Shown here one piece after another: positions 45,601 through 64,000 of a DNA stretch of 64,000 nucleotides. Source of the DNA: Paratrimastix pyriformis (taxonomy: Eukaryota > Preaxostyla > Paratrimastigidae); assembly GCA_027972325.1 (NCBI GenBank), contig JAPMOS010000016.1, forward strand, positions 1 to 64,000, in the 5' to 3' direction. Each line of letters opens with the position of its first letter. The stretch's first letter is position 1. The translations under genes were made by a program, and so were the position numbers. Below the pieces are notes generated by a model. That model was not told the DNA's origin and made no database searches. It saw only the letters and a program-made list of their open reading frames with translations.

Positions 45601-47297
45601 GAGCGTGAGCGAGCCGAGAAGGAGGAGCGCCACCGGGCCGAGCGCGAGCGGAAGGACCGCGAGAAGGAGGCCAAGCGGCGGGCCGAGGAGGAGGCCCGCC
45701 GCCGCAAGGAGGAGGCCCGCCGGGCCAAGGAGGCCGAGAAGGACCGCGCCAAGGCCGCCAAGGAGCGCGCAAAGGGCGGCAAGCTGCCCGAGGAGCCCGG
45801 AAAGGGTCCGTTCTCATGCCCCCCGCCCCTTGACCCTTGACCCTTGACCCTTGACCCTTGTTGACCCTTGTTGACCCTTGACCCTTGACCCTTGACCCTT
45901 GACCCTTGACCCTTGACCCTTGACCCTTGACCCTTGACCCTTGACCCTTGACCCTTGACCCTTGACCCTTGACCCTTGACCCTTGACCCTTGACCACTGC
46001 CTCGCCTACCCCCATGCCATCTCATCATGGTCATTCTCGGCACTCGCGTTTGGCTGCCTGCAGAGCTGACGTCCCCCACTGCTGCCCCTGCCCCTGCCCC
46101 TGCCGAGGCTGCCCCTGCTGCTCCGCTCGCTGTTGGCACGGCCCTCCCGGCCCCCGCGGCCGCCCCTGCCCCCGCGGCCGCCCCTGCCCGGGGGACCGTA
46201 CCGCCTTCCTCGCCAAGTTCCTCCTCCCTGCCCCCGACGGGCGGCTCAGGAGCGGCCGCCCCTGCCAACCCAGTACCCATCAGCGTGGCCGCCCCGGGAG
46301 AGGAGACCCCCTTCGGGGCGGCCTCGGTGCGGGCCCTGGCGGCCCAGCTGCTCGAGGGCCAGCGCTTCTTCCCCGCCCCGGGCAGGGCCCGCCGGGCGGC
46401 CGTGGAGGTGCTCTGCGTGGCCATCCTGGTGGTCGGCCCGGACATCATCGACACGGGCATCCTCGTCAAGCTCGCACGCGACGTCCGTGGCGTGGGTGGG
46501 CGAGGGGCAGAGCGGGGTTCCGGGCCGGGGGGGGGGGGGGGGGGGCTCGCCATCGACGGACTTCGAGGCAGTGGGTGTCGGCTTCCCCCTTTCCTGAGCC
46601 GGGCCTGATGACCTTCTGGTGGGCCATGGCTGGTGGCGGGTTGGAATGGACCAGGCGCTGAGCCCCGTGACGACCGCCTCGCCGTACCGGGCCCACGCCC
46701 TGGTGGCCCTGCAGCCGCTGGTGGCGCTGCTCTTCGGGCCGCGCTGCCCGCCGGGGCCCCGGCTGGCCATGGCCCGGGCCGAGATCGCGGCCCTGCTGGC
46801 GGCCGCCCACCCGACGCTGCCCGACATCTGGCCCCTGCTGGCCGGGGTGCTCTACCTGACCCACCCCCGCCACCGCATCGCCGCCATCGCCGCCACGGCC
46901 GTCGCCCAGAGCCGCTCCAGGGGGCGCAGCGGGTCCGCCCCGCGGCCCGAGGGCCTCGCCTCTCCCGCCCGGGCTGGGTCCCGGCCCCCGCCCACGGCCG
47001 ACGGGTCGCGCGCTGCCGCCGACATCTTCGCCCAGCTGCCCGAGGGGCTCGAGGGTGAGGCCCCGGCCCGCCCCCAGCCGCCGCCCACCCGGACGCTGAG
47101 CATGATGATGGGCTCCCTGACGGGCATCGGGGGCTTCGGCGGGCCTCGGATGCTGCCCCCAGCCACGGCGCCCCTGCCGCCCCCCCAGCGGGACTTCGCC
47201 CTGAAGACCATCCCCGCCCCACCCGCCGCGGCCCCGGCCGCGGCTTGACCTCTGGCGGCTTCCCGCTCGTCTCGCCCGCCGCGGCCGCCGTCCAGGA

Positions 47298-47328
<31 letters not shown>

Positions 47329-50300
47329 CAGCGAGGTCTGCTCCCTCCCTCCCTCACTCCTCACTCCTCACTCCCTTCCTCACTCCCTTCCTCCTCCCTC
47401 CTCCCTCCTCCCTCCCTCCCTCCCTCCCTCCCTCCCTCCCCTCCCTCCCTCCCTCCCTCCCTCCCCTCCCTCCCCTCCCTCCCCTCCCTCCCCCTCCCTC
47501 CCTCCCTCCCTCCCCTCCCTTCTGTCGTGCCGGTGGGGGCGGCGTGGGCGGGGCTGCATCAGCGGGCACGCTCTCCTTCCCGCCCGTCGCCTCGGGGCCG
47601 TCCGGCGACGCCAGCGGCTCCTCGAGCAGCGCCGGGGCCCCCGGGTCCCCCGCCGGAACTGCGGCTGGCGGCTCGACGGCCCCGCCAGGTTCAGCTGCCT
47701 CTCGCCCGTGGCGGCCCTGGCCCACGAGCGGCCCGGCACGGCCATGCACACCTACGGGCTGCTCAGCCTGCAGTACGGGCCCCGGCTGCTCTCGGTGGTG
47801 GTCCTGCCGCCCCTGGCCGTCGCCGCCCTGCCGCCCGTGCAGCCACCCCCCTCGGCCCGGCTGGCCGGCCAGAAGTCGGGGGTCAGTCCGGTGCCCCGGC
47901 CCCAGCTGGCCCACCCGCTGACCCTGCCCGACACGGCCATCATCTGCGCGCTGCTGCGCAACGTCGAGGGCAGGGAGCTGGGGCCCCGCCAGGTCATGCG
48001 GGCCCTGGTGACCCTCCTCAACCAGGTCCGCCCCGCCCGCCCCGGCCTGGCCCAGTGCCTCCCCTCTCCCGCCCCCACCGCCCCGCCTTGACCGAACTGC
48101 CCTGGCCCCTGGCTGTCATTGGTGCTGGTGCTGGGTGGTGCCGGCAGGTGGCCACCACCCCCGATGAAGCCAGCCTCCCCTCGGGCCTGCTGCCCCGTGC
48201 GGCGGCTGGGGGCCTGGGTGCCGAGCCCTGGTGGCTGGGGCCCCTGGCGATCGTGCTGAGCCTGCTGGGGCAGCACCCCGAGGGCGCATTCCTGGACGAG
48301 CTCACCGCCCAGACCGTCCTCGGCATCCCCGCCCCGCCCCGGCCCGCCCGCCCCCCGGAAGCCGCAGCCGCCCCGGCCCCGCAGCCCTTGGTTGCCTCCG
48401 CCCACACTCCCGCCACCCCCATCGCCAACGCCGCCGCTGCGCCCGCATCGCCACCCGCCGAGCCCGGGCTGCCGGCCGCCCTGGCCCGCTACTCGCCGCC
48501 CGCCCGGAAGCCCGCCCCGCCACCACGGGCACCCGTCGCGACGGCGCCCTCGGCCATGCCCACGACGACATACTCCACATGCGACGCCGACGAGCCGACC
48601 GACCCGGCACCGGCCACCGCCTCTGGGGCCGGCACCTCGGCGCCGGATGGCCACCCCCTCAGCCCCCCCGAGCCCATCGCGCCGGCGGCGCCCCCCGTCC
48701 CGCCCGGAGCGGGGCTGTGCTGCCCGGTGTGCGCCCTGCCCCTGGGGGCCGAGGGGGCCGAGTGCGTCGCCCAGAAGGTGGCCCTGAAGCTCGTCGGCCG
48801 GATCCTGGCGGCCCTCGCCCGGGCGGCGGCCCTCATCGACCGCCACGTGGCCCCCGCGGCCGGCCTCTTCCACGGGCATGAGGTCCGCCCGCCGCCACTC
48901 AGCGCCCTCCCTCGCCCTCCCTCGCCCTCCCTCGCCCTCCCTCGCCCTCCCTCGCCATCCCGGTGTTCGTGTTCGCGACGAACTCACGCCCTCTCGCCTC
49001 CCCGCCCCCCGCTTTGCTCACACACCACCTGTCCCATTGCCCACCGGCAGCACCAGCTGCTCGTGCTGGCCGTCAAGGCGCTGGCCCTCTGCTGCGCGGG
49101 CCCCGAGGCCGCCATCCCGGCCGCCGCCGCGCCGGGGGCCACCGAGTGGGCTGCCTTCGGGGCGGCCGCGGCCACGGACGGGCTGATGCAGGGGGCGGCC
49201 CCCGAGCCGCACCCCCACCTGGCCCTGGCCTTGGGCCAGCTGCTGCCGGCCATGCTCCCCGAGCTGCTCGGGCCCGTCGCCATGCACACCACCACCACAG
49301 CCACCACCACGACCGCCGACCAGGCGACGGTGAAGGCCGAGGGGGTTCGGCACCCCCACCCCCACCACCCGAGCCTGCTCGACCTGTGGGAGGACCGGCT
49401 CGCTTGCCAGGGGGCCGCCTCGGCCCGCCTCCCGAGCCGCCTCTACTTCGCCCAGACCCACGCGTGCCCCTGCACGCCCGGCGGGGCGCCCCTGGTGCAC
49501 ATGCCCGGCCTGGCGCTGGGCCTGCAGGGGGCCCCACTCACCCTGCCCGGGCTGGCCCCGCCCGGGGGCACCCTGGGCCCGCTGGGCGAGGGCCTGGCCA
49601 CGGCCGGCCAGGGCGCCGCCTCTGCGGCCACCTCGGGGGCGCGCGGCGCGGCCTCGGGGGGCGCCGGGGCCGCCGGCGGGGCGGGCGGGGCCTCGAGCGG
49701 GCCCGTGTCTTTCGTGGGCTGGTCGGCCCTGGCCACCCCGGCGGGCCTGGCCTACCCGGGGCCCCGGGCTCACTTCGGCTGCATCTGCGGGGCCAAGTGG
49801 CCCGTCCCCAACCCGTCGGCCTTTCTGCCGGCCAGCCCGCCCACCGAGTGCCTCTGCTCGCTGTTCGACGACGGCCTGGCCGCGGGCCCGTCGCCCCTGG
49901 GCGGCTCCAACGAGGGCTGCCCCCCCGTGGGCCACGAGCGGGCCCTGCTGCAGGCCGGCGGGCTGGCCGGCCGGTCGGCGCCCATGCAGCTGCCCATGCG
50001 GTACACCTACGGGCTGCACCACTACTACCCGACCCTGGCCCCGACCCTGGCCGCCTACGCGGAGGCCCTCCGCCTGCTGGTGGTCACGGCCCGCACCGAG
50101 CCGGCCCGGGCCATCTGGCGGGAGGCCCTCCTGGGGGCCGCCCAGGGCATCGCCCCCTGCAGCCCGTACGCCCTCATGCTCGGCCGCCTGGCCGCCCTGC
50201 CCGCCGACCCTCACCAGGAGGAGCCTGCCAAAGCGGCGGCGGCCCACCAGCATCAGCCAGAGCAGCAGCAGCAGCAGCCAGAGACGACCCCGCCTCCGAC

Positions 50301-53300
50301 CCCGCCCCCCTCGCGGTCCCTCGTGGACCCGGCGGGCCCGCTGTTCTGCCCGAACCCGGGCAAGGAGCAGGTGGCCCTCTTCCTGCAGCAGCGCCTGGGT
50401 GCTCCCGACTCCGCCCGGCCCGAGGCCCCGGCCCGGCCTCTGCTCTTCCCGGTGGCCGCACACACCCTCAGCGGGGCCGCCCTGGAGGGCCTCGTGGGGC
50501 GGCTCCTCGCGGCCGACCCGGCCGACCCGGCCGCCAGCCGCACGGCCCTTGCCCTGCCCCGGCTGGTCATCTCCCTGCCCCGGCTGGTCATCTCCCTGAC
50601 CAGCGCGGCCACCCAGTATCACGTGGCCACGGCCGCCCTGCAGGAGGCCGCCCGGGCCAACGCGGCGCCCTTCGGGGGGCTGCCCCCGGGGAGCCCCCTC
50701 CGCACCAGCTGGGACCGGCTCTGCGGGCTGGTCGAGCTGCTCTGCCGCCCGCTGGCCGCCTCCTGCGGGGCCATGTCGCTGGGCGCCTGGGCGGCCCTGC
50801 ACAGCAGCCTGCTGCACCTGTACGCCCAGATCCCCTACGCGCCCCACCTGGCCGCCTACCCGCAGCTCCGTCTGGGCGCCATGGCCCGCCGCTGCGCGGC
50901 CATCCTCGACGGCTGCCTGCGGGTGCTGGGCGTCCCCCCGACCTGCCACGCCGCCCCGTCGTCCGCCCCCGCCGATGAGCGCCCGGCCCCGCCCGAGGTG
51001 GCCAAGGGTCCCCGACAGGAGCTGCTGCCCGGCGGCGGGGCGGCGGAGGCGGGGGCCGATGGGGCCCCGGCGGCCGTCTCGCCCTCGTCCCTCGATGTGC
51101 CCCCGGCGGTCCCCGGCGTGGGCGGGGCGGCGCGGGATGCCGACGAGGAGGACGACCCCGACGAGGACCCGGACGAGGACCGGGCCGCCCTGCCCGCCCC
51201 GGAGGACGTCCTGCCGGCCTGCTTCCAGGCCGCTCTGCGCGACCCCCGCCCGGCGGCGGCCGGCCAGCACACGGGTGCCCACCAGGGCCTGGCCACGGTG
51301 GCCATCGTGGGGCTGCGGCTGGCCTGGGTGGTCTTCTCGCTGGTGCCCCCCGTGGCCGCCACCCGGTCGCGGGCCGCGAGCCCCGTCTTCCGGGCCTCGG
51401 TGCGGCTGCTGTGCGAGTCCCTGCTGCGGATGGACGAGGCCCTCTTCGGGCCCGTCGACGGGGCCCTGCTGCGGCGCGAGGGCGACCTGCTGCAGGCCCT
51501 CGAGGCCGCCCACTCGCCCCGCAGCCCGACGGCCGACCTGCGGGCCGACCACCTGATCCGGGTGGCCATGCGGCTCCCCTTCCGCATCGCCGAGGGGACG
51601 CTGGGCTTCCAGGGCATCGCCGACGAGCACGCCGGCCTGGCGGGCACCCTGCGGGCCCTGCAGGCCCCCCAGGCCTGCATCTGCATGGCCACGGCCGACC
51701 TGGCCGACGCGCACCTGTCGGCCCTGCGGGCGGCCCTGGTGGCGGCCCTGCCCCAGGTGGGGCCCTGCCTGTGCGCCCTGGTGGAGGAGCCCGACGAGGC
51801 CGACGCGGCCCTGGCCGACCTGGACCTGCTCTTCCGCCTGGCCACCCCGCTCGCCCCCACCGACACCGCCACCGCCCAGGCGGCCGCCACCCCCCGGGCC
51901 GCCTCGGCCGACCGGGGCCGCCGGCGGAGCGTCTCGATGGGCCGCACGTACGGGCCAGGCGCCCAGATGGTCCTCGAGTGCGCCACGGCCCTGGCCCGCC
52001 TCCAGCAGCCAGGCGCCTGGCCCCCGGGGCTGACGGCCCAGGCCTGCGCGGTGCTGCGGACCCTGGCCATGGCCGTTCCCACCTTCCCGGCGGCCGACCC
52101 GCTCCTGGTGGCCGCGGGCTGCTCGGGCGGGGGCACGCTCTTCGGGGGCCAGTTCTTCGAGGCGCTGCCCTTCGACCCGCTGCCCTTCCTGCAGGTCCTC
52201 GCGCACCCGGGCGCCTACGGGCTGGCCCTGCACGCGGCCGCCCCCCAGGTCCGGCCGGCCGCCCTGAGCGCGGTCCTGGCCCTGGTGCCGCACGTGCTGG
52301 CGCAGCCCCCCTCGGACCCGCAGGCCATCCCGAGGCTCCTCCAGGCCCTGGCCTCGGCCTCGGGCGCCCCCGTGGGCACCCCCGGCCCGATGATGACCGA
52401 GGAGAGCCCCCTCCTGGGCCCCCTGCTGACGGCCGTCTGCCAGCTGGCCGCCCACGTGGCCTCGCGCAACCCCAGCGCCCCCACCATTGCAATCCAGGTC
52501 CGCAGAGGCCCCCACCACCCCACCCCCACAGCGAGCAGTGACTGCCCTGCCCTTGCCTCGCGCCTCCGCCTCATGCAGTTCTGTGTCGCGGTGGGCGTTG
52601 TGTGTGTTGGCGTGATGGGGCGGGCCGCAGCCGGTCTTCGAGGCCACCCGGAGCGCAACCCCCTCGGTGCAGGTGGGCGCCTGGCGCGGCCTGGCGGCCC
52701 TGGCCGTGCAGGGCTGCGGGGCCCTGCTGCGCCCCGTCCTGCCACAGCTCTGCGCGGCCCTCCGCGGGACCCTGCTCACCGCGCCGCCCTTCTCCAACCC
52801 GCCCAGCCCCTCGCCGTCCGGCTCGCCGGCCCCCGGCTCCTCGTCCTCGGGGCCCGCGGCCGCAGCCGTTCCGCTGAGCCCGCTGACGCCCCCGCCGCCC
52901 GCCCTGCAGGCTGCCCTCCTCGAGTGCGCCGCCGCGCTGTGCATCGGCCTGCCCGAGGCCGTCCAGAGGGCCTCCGCCCCGGCCCCGGCCCCCGCCTTGT
53001 CGGGTCCCAACGGGGGCGCCCCCGTCCCGCCCAGTGCGACCTCCTTCGTGGAGCTGACCCTCCTCGCCACGGCGGCCCTGCTGCGCTCCCCCAGCCGGCT
53101 GGTGGCCGACCGGGCATGCTCGGCCCTGCTGGCGGCCCTGCGCATCCCGGGCGTGGACGCGGTGCCCCCGGGGGCCTTGCTGGCCGTGCTGGCCGATCTG
53201 CGGTCGGCCCGGCTGGACCCGCCCCTGGGGGCCACCTCGGTCCGCTTCGTGGCCGCCGCGACGGTGGCCGCCCTGCGGGCCTGCGTCCTGCGGCAGCGCG

Positions 53301-54667
53301 ACCTGGGCGAGCGCTTCTCGCTGCCCGAGGCGGTGCGGGCCGTGCTGATGCGGTGCCGGGACCAGTACCCCGTGGCCACCGGCTCGCGGGCCCCCGACCT
53401 GTGCGCCTTCCCGCCCCGGCCCCGCTGGCCCGCCCCGCCCGCCTACGAGCTGCCCACGGCCCTCTGGCCGCCCCCCTCGCCCTCGGCCACCGCCACCAGC
53501 CCCGCCGCCTCTTCGATGACCCCATCCGCTACACCCTCCGCCGCCACCGCCCCGGCCCACGCCCCCGATGGGGGCCTGGTGCTGCGGCCGGTGGTGACGA
53601 CCTACTCGACCGAGCTTGAGCTGTCCAGCCCCGCCAACCCGGCCGGCCCGAGCCCCCTCCTGGCCAGCCGGCAGCAGGCGGCGGGGGGGTCCGACTGGGT
53701 GGATCCCCTCTCGATGCTGATGGACGAGGCCGAGGCCGAGGAGGGCCTCCCATCGCCCGTCATCTCGCCGCCCCGGGCCCCCGCCAAGGGTCCCCTGCAA
53801 CAACAACAACAACAGGCCCCCGTGCGGGTGACCCTGCCCGAGACCCCGTCCCCGTCCCCCTCGCGGCCGGCCTCCCGGATCACCCCCTTCGCCCCCACCA
53901 TGCCCACTCCGACCGCCCCCCCGGCCGCCCCCCTGCCGGCCGTCCCCAGCCCGGCCCCCTCGCCCTCGCCCGTCGGGAGCCCGTCGCCCTTCTTCGCCCA
54001 GGCGAGCCTCTTCGCGGACCGGGTGCCCCACACCCAGTACGGCAGCCACTTCCTGGCCGGCCACGGGGCCATGGTCGAGGCCCACGTGGGCGGGGTGCAG
54101 GCCCTGGTCTTCCTGCAGCCGGGCTCGCTGTGCGACCTGCTCCGCGAGCGGATGAACTACCTGGACGCGGTGGGGCTGCTCTGCGTCTGCCTGGCCGAGG
54201 CCACCCCGGCCCCCAACCTCATCACGGCCCTGCTCTTCGCCCTGACGGGGGCCGACCCGCGGGCCCCCTCCTGCGCCACCACCCTGGCCACCCACCTGCC
54301 CCGGATCCTGAACACCCACCAGGCCACCGCCCAGCAGGGCCAGCTCTCCCTGGCCGCCCTGGCCACCCGGCTGATGCTCTGCGGGCTGCACCCGGTCCGG
54401 GACGGGGCCCTGCGGACGCTCTTCCACCAGGTCCGCCTGACGGCCGAGGCGGCCGGCCCCGGGGGCCCCGACGACGAGGAGCTCTTCTTCGCGGCCGGCC
54501 GGGCCTTCGCCCAGCGGGTGGCGGCCGTGGACAGCCCCACCGCGGCCCTGCTGCGGGACCGGCTGGTGCAGGACTTCATGGCCCGGCCGCGGCCCTTCCT
54601 CGACCTGGGCAAGGCCCTCCGCGACCTCCGGCAGGCCGCCCACGGGATCGACCTGCCACCCCTCTGA
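39625..54667 (+). CDS. HTT: Huntingtin homologue (HEAT-repeat scaffold)
   Basis: Huntingtin is a very large HEAT-repeat scaffold in vesicle transport and autophagy. The N-terminal segment KKDRIAACNYIKTQILLP with VRNSEAYPLFLAGAV and VRMAAEESIQALLHG follows the animal order (TKKDRV, SVRNSPEF, VRMVADECLNKVI). Inside, GYWQSRCEALRALPAVPFRL matches [20 protein letters not shown] and HRVLSQVLRLALCDPDPRVL matches ERVLNNVVIHLLGDEDPRV. Exons include 39625-40147, 40255-40455, 40617-41993, 42102-42280 and long exons over 48.1-54.7 kb. An 11-residue polyQ tract (47299-47331) and shorter runs (near 50265 and 53799) interrupt the helical repeats. A 70-residue E/K/R helix lies at 45580-45800. The frame slips by one base near 41,130, probably a sequence error. 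The start codon is not resolved; coding is open from 39625. Confidence 0.82.
45834..45993 (+). repeat. 7-bp tandem repeat (TTGACCC)n in a huntingtin intron
   Basis: About twenty-one copies, two with an extra TTG, lie in an intron that begins GTCCGTTCTC near 45807. The motif also resembles a branch-point-like TTGAC element. Confidence 0.9.
47341..47522 (+). repeat. (CCCTCC)n pyrimidine tract in a huntingtin intron
   Basis: This C/T-only tract follows directly after the polyQ exon's donor (GTCTGCTCCC at 47336). Confidence 0.85.
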
Positions 54668-54926
54668 GGACCCCCGCCCCCGCCCCCAGTCGGGCAGGGC
54701 GCGATCTTGTACGGCGAGAGTGCTCCCGCTCTTCTCAACCCTCCCCCAGTGGAAGTGCCTTCAATCGGGCTCATCGTTTCGTCTTGTTTGAGTTTGGGGG
54801 GTCCGGGCCTTGGCTGTCGAAACATGGGCCCGTCTCCTCATGTTTGGGTTGCCTCAAGAAGGAAAGGCTGTCCTGGTGGATTAATTAACAGGCGATTCCT
54901 CCCCACCCACCGCCAGCTAGCTTCCG
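54668..54926. other. Convergent spacer huntingtin/EEP, no gene seen
   Basis: These 259 bp of moderate GC lie between two converging stop codons, without a recognisable gene or RNA. Confidence 0.5.
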
Positions 54927-56536
54927 TTACGTACTTTGTCTCGGCGCCGGATCGGGGGCGGCCGCAGGCAGGGGCGACAGGGCCACTGCGAGGGGAGGGG
55001 CGAGGGCCGGGGAAGGGGAAGGGAAGGAGCGCGGGGCGGGCAGGGGGCCCGGGGCCGGCAGCAGGTCGTACTGGCACAGGACGGGCCGGTGGTCGGAGAG
55101 CAGCCAGCCCGCGGGCCAGGCCCCCGTGGGGAACTCGGGCGGCAGGATGGCCGCCGAACATGCCCGAAGAACCACCCGTGCCCCGGGCGGCCCGGCGGGG
55201 GTGGGGCTGATGCAGGCCGAGGCGGCAGAGTGGGGCGACGGGCTGGGCAAGGGGGGTTGGGGGATGGCGGGGGAAGGGGAGGGGGATGGGCCGGGGCAAA
55301 GTGGGCTGGGGGCCTGGCCGGGCACGGGGAGCTCGGTCAGGGTCCACTTGCGCCCGCTGCAGGCGAAGGTGGCCCCGTAGTAGCCCTGCCCACGAACACC
55401 CCAGACAAGCCCCCGGTGACACAACGTTCTGACCCACCATTCCGGCTTCGGCAGGGCAGCGGATCGCAATCAAGGCCACCCATTTCCAGCAGAAGAAGAA
55501 CCCACTCCCACCTTGGAGGAAGCCCGTGCAGCCCCAACCCAATGGGGGACACTGGGAGACCATCGTGGACCCGCCCACGCGAACGGTACTGCACTTGAGG
55601 TGACAGACTTCGTCAATGGCTCGCTCCTCGGGCGTTGGCTGGCAGGCCATCGTCAGCTGGAAGTCCACGCCCACCTGCTCGCCCTTGTGGTTGCAGTGGG
55701 TCACCCAGCCGGCCTCACCGGGGGCCGGGTGCAGCTGATCGTACACGCTCACCCAACCCTGAGCCTGCGTGGTGGAAAGGTGCGCAAAAAGGTCGTTGTT
55801 GAGATCCTCTTGGTGAGGGCGGGGATTTCTGACCTTGAGGAAGAGCAGGCACCGATCCGTTTGGTTGCCGTTGAAGTCGCCACAGAGCAGGACAGGCAGG
55901 CCGGGGGAGTGGAGACAGAGGGCCAGGGCAATCTTCTTGGTCTGCTCCAATCGGAGGGCCCGATCGAAGTCGTGGTGTGGGAAGGTGAGGTGCGTGTTGA
56001 CCAGGGTGAAGCGGGCCGTGCCTCTCCTGAGGACCGTCAGAAGGGCCACCCGGCGGCCCTGGCAGAGGAACTTGAGGGTCGACGCGCGCTCGACCACGAG
56101 CGCCTCCGGGGTTGATGTCGATGGTTTTCGGATTAAGGTGGCAACTCCGTCGGCGCCTGCTGGTCGCCACGCGAGGAAAAAAGTGTAGAAGGGGCCAAGC
56201 CTCTCGGTGAAGATGGCTTGGACATTGGGATCAAAGTCGAATTCCTGGGACCGAAATTGCCGAAGTTATTGGGAAGGAGAAATTAAGTGGTTGTCATTCT
56301 TGTGATGAAAAAATGATAGCAGCTCAGACTTGAAGACATATCACATCCAGATGTTGCTCCAACAAAAAGTCGCACTGTAAGCCAACCCGTTCTCTCCACG
56401 GCATATTTTGATGCGTTTCAAAACAGGGAGCCAGAATATTCCACGTCAGGACCCGCAATGGCGGGCATGAGTCAAATGGCTGCATTTCAGGGTGTATCCC
56501 CCAAAGGTTCTTGCCGCCTCCTTCCGGCGACGCCAT
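54927..56536 (-). CDS. Endonuclease/exonuclease/phosphatase (EEP) family hydrolase
   Basis: The EEP fold is seen in order: LRVLTWNILAPCFE, VICLQE (metal-binding Glu, formed across an intron), LVNTHLTFP, LLCGDFNGNQTD (catalytic GDFN), and a final SDHRPV. This set is shared by CCR4/nocturnin-type deadenylases, sphingomyelinase-like and plant EEP proteins, so the substrate cannot be assigned. Proposed exons (descending): 56536-56340, 56244-55585 and 55385-54927. The introns start GTCTGA and GTTCGC; the second junction (55386-55584) is less certain. The C-terminus beyond SDHRPV is a Pro/Ala/Ser-rich tail. The start ATG (56534-56536) is 10 bp from the ATG of the divergent RCC1-BTB gene. The first exons are clearly AT-richer than the last. 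Confidence 0.88.
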
Positions 56537-56546
56537 TTGATCCCCG

Positions 56547-64000
<7,454 letters not shown>

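Noticed and set aside
49018-53379. Long minus-strand open frame (about 1450 codons) opposite huntingtin
   Set aside because: It is Gly/Arg/Gln-rich, has no conserved motif and mirrors the G/C-ending codons of the sense gene; antisense stop codons are rare at this GC.

Overview
The window is nuclear DNA of a flagellated eukaryotic protist. It is very GC-rich, densely packed and intron-rich, and it uses the standard stop codons (TAA, TAG and TGA all end genes here). IFT88 (cilium assembly), NUF2 (kinetochore), DSCC1, NOMO, RCE1, TARG1/OARD1, LYAR, a TMEM181-like protein and a huntingtin homologue are recognisable from conserved blocks recalled from memory; no search was run. An iron-containing alcohol dehydrogenase would fit an anaerobic or microaerophilic lifestyle. 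A free-living excavate/metamonad is one possibility, but the sequence alone does not fix the lineage.

Layout: partial IFT88 (+, 235-4857); RCE1 (-, 5458-6578) head-to-head with NOMO (+, 6655-11091); LYAR (-, 11421-12242) just downstream of an IQ-motif protein (-, 12283-14306), which is head-to-head with NUF2 (+, to 16988); a TMEM181-like gene (-, 17589-20217) touching DSCC1 (-, 20214-22395), itself head-to-head with TARG1 (+, 22419-22974); an LRR protein (+, 23049-24763); Fe-ADH (-, 24875-26946) head-to-head with a DUF952 protein (+, 27029-27358); a dual-specificity phosphatase (-, 27760-29035) head-to-head with an LRR/coiled-coil protein (+, 29143-33751); a small four-TM protein (+, 34020-34545); a PB1-PB1-ARM protein (-, 34822-39544) head-to-head with huntingtin (+, 39625-54667); an EEP-fold enzyme (-, 54927-56536) head-to-head with a giant RCC1-BTB-ARM gene (+, 56547 to beyond the end).

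The most striking feature is the splicing signal. I placed roughly 100 introns by joining conserved protein blocks. Almost all begin GTCYG or GTTTG (commonest GTCCGC, GTCCGT, GTCTGC, GTCTGT) instead of GTRAGT, and end in CAG or TAG. A few begin GCCYG, the same motif with T to C. Many introns in the GC-rich parts are filled with minisatellites, some made of 5' splice-site-like units. Divergent gene pairs have start codons only 10 to about 110 bp apart. Low-GC valleys centre on gene 5' ends and several single genes grade from AT-richer starts to extremely GC-rich 3' parts.

The genes do not form one pathway; the neighbourhood is a mosaic of housekeeping, cytoskeletal and signalling functions. 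Exon boundaries quoted are manual inferences from reading frame, phase and family similarity.
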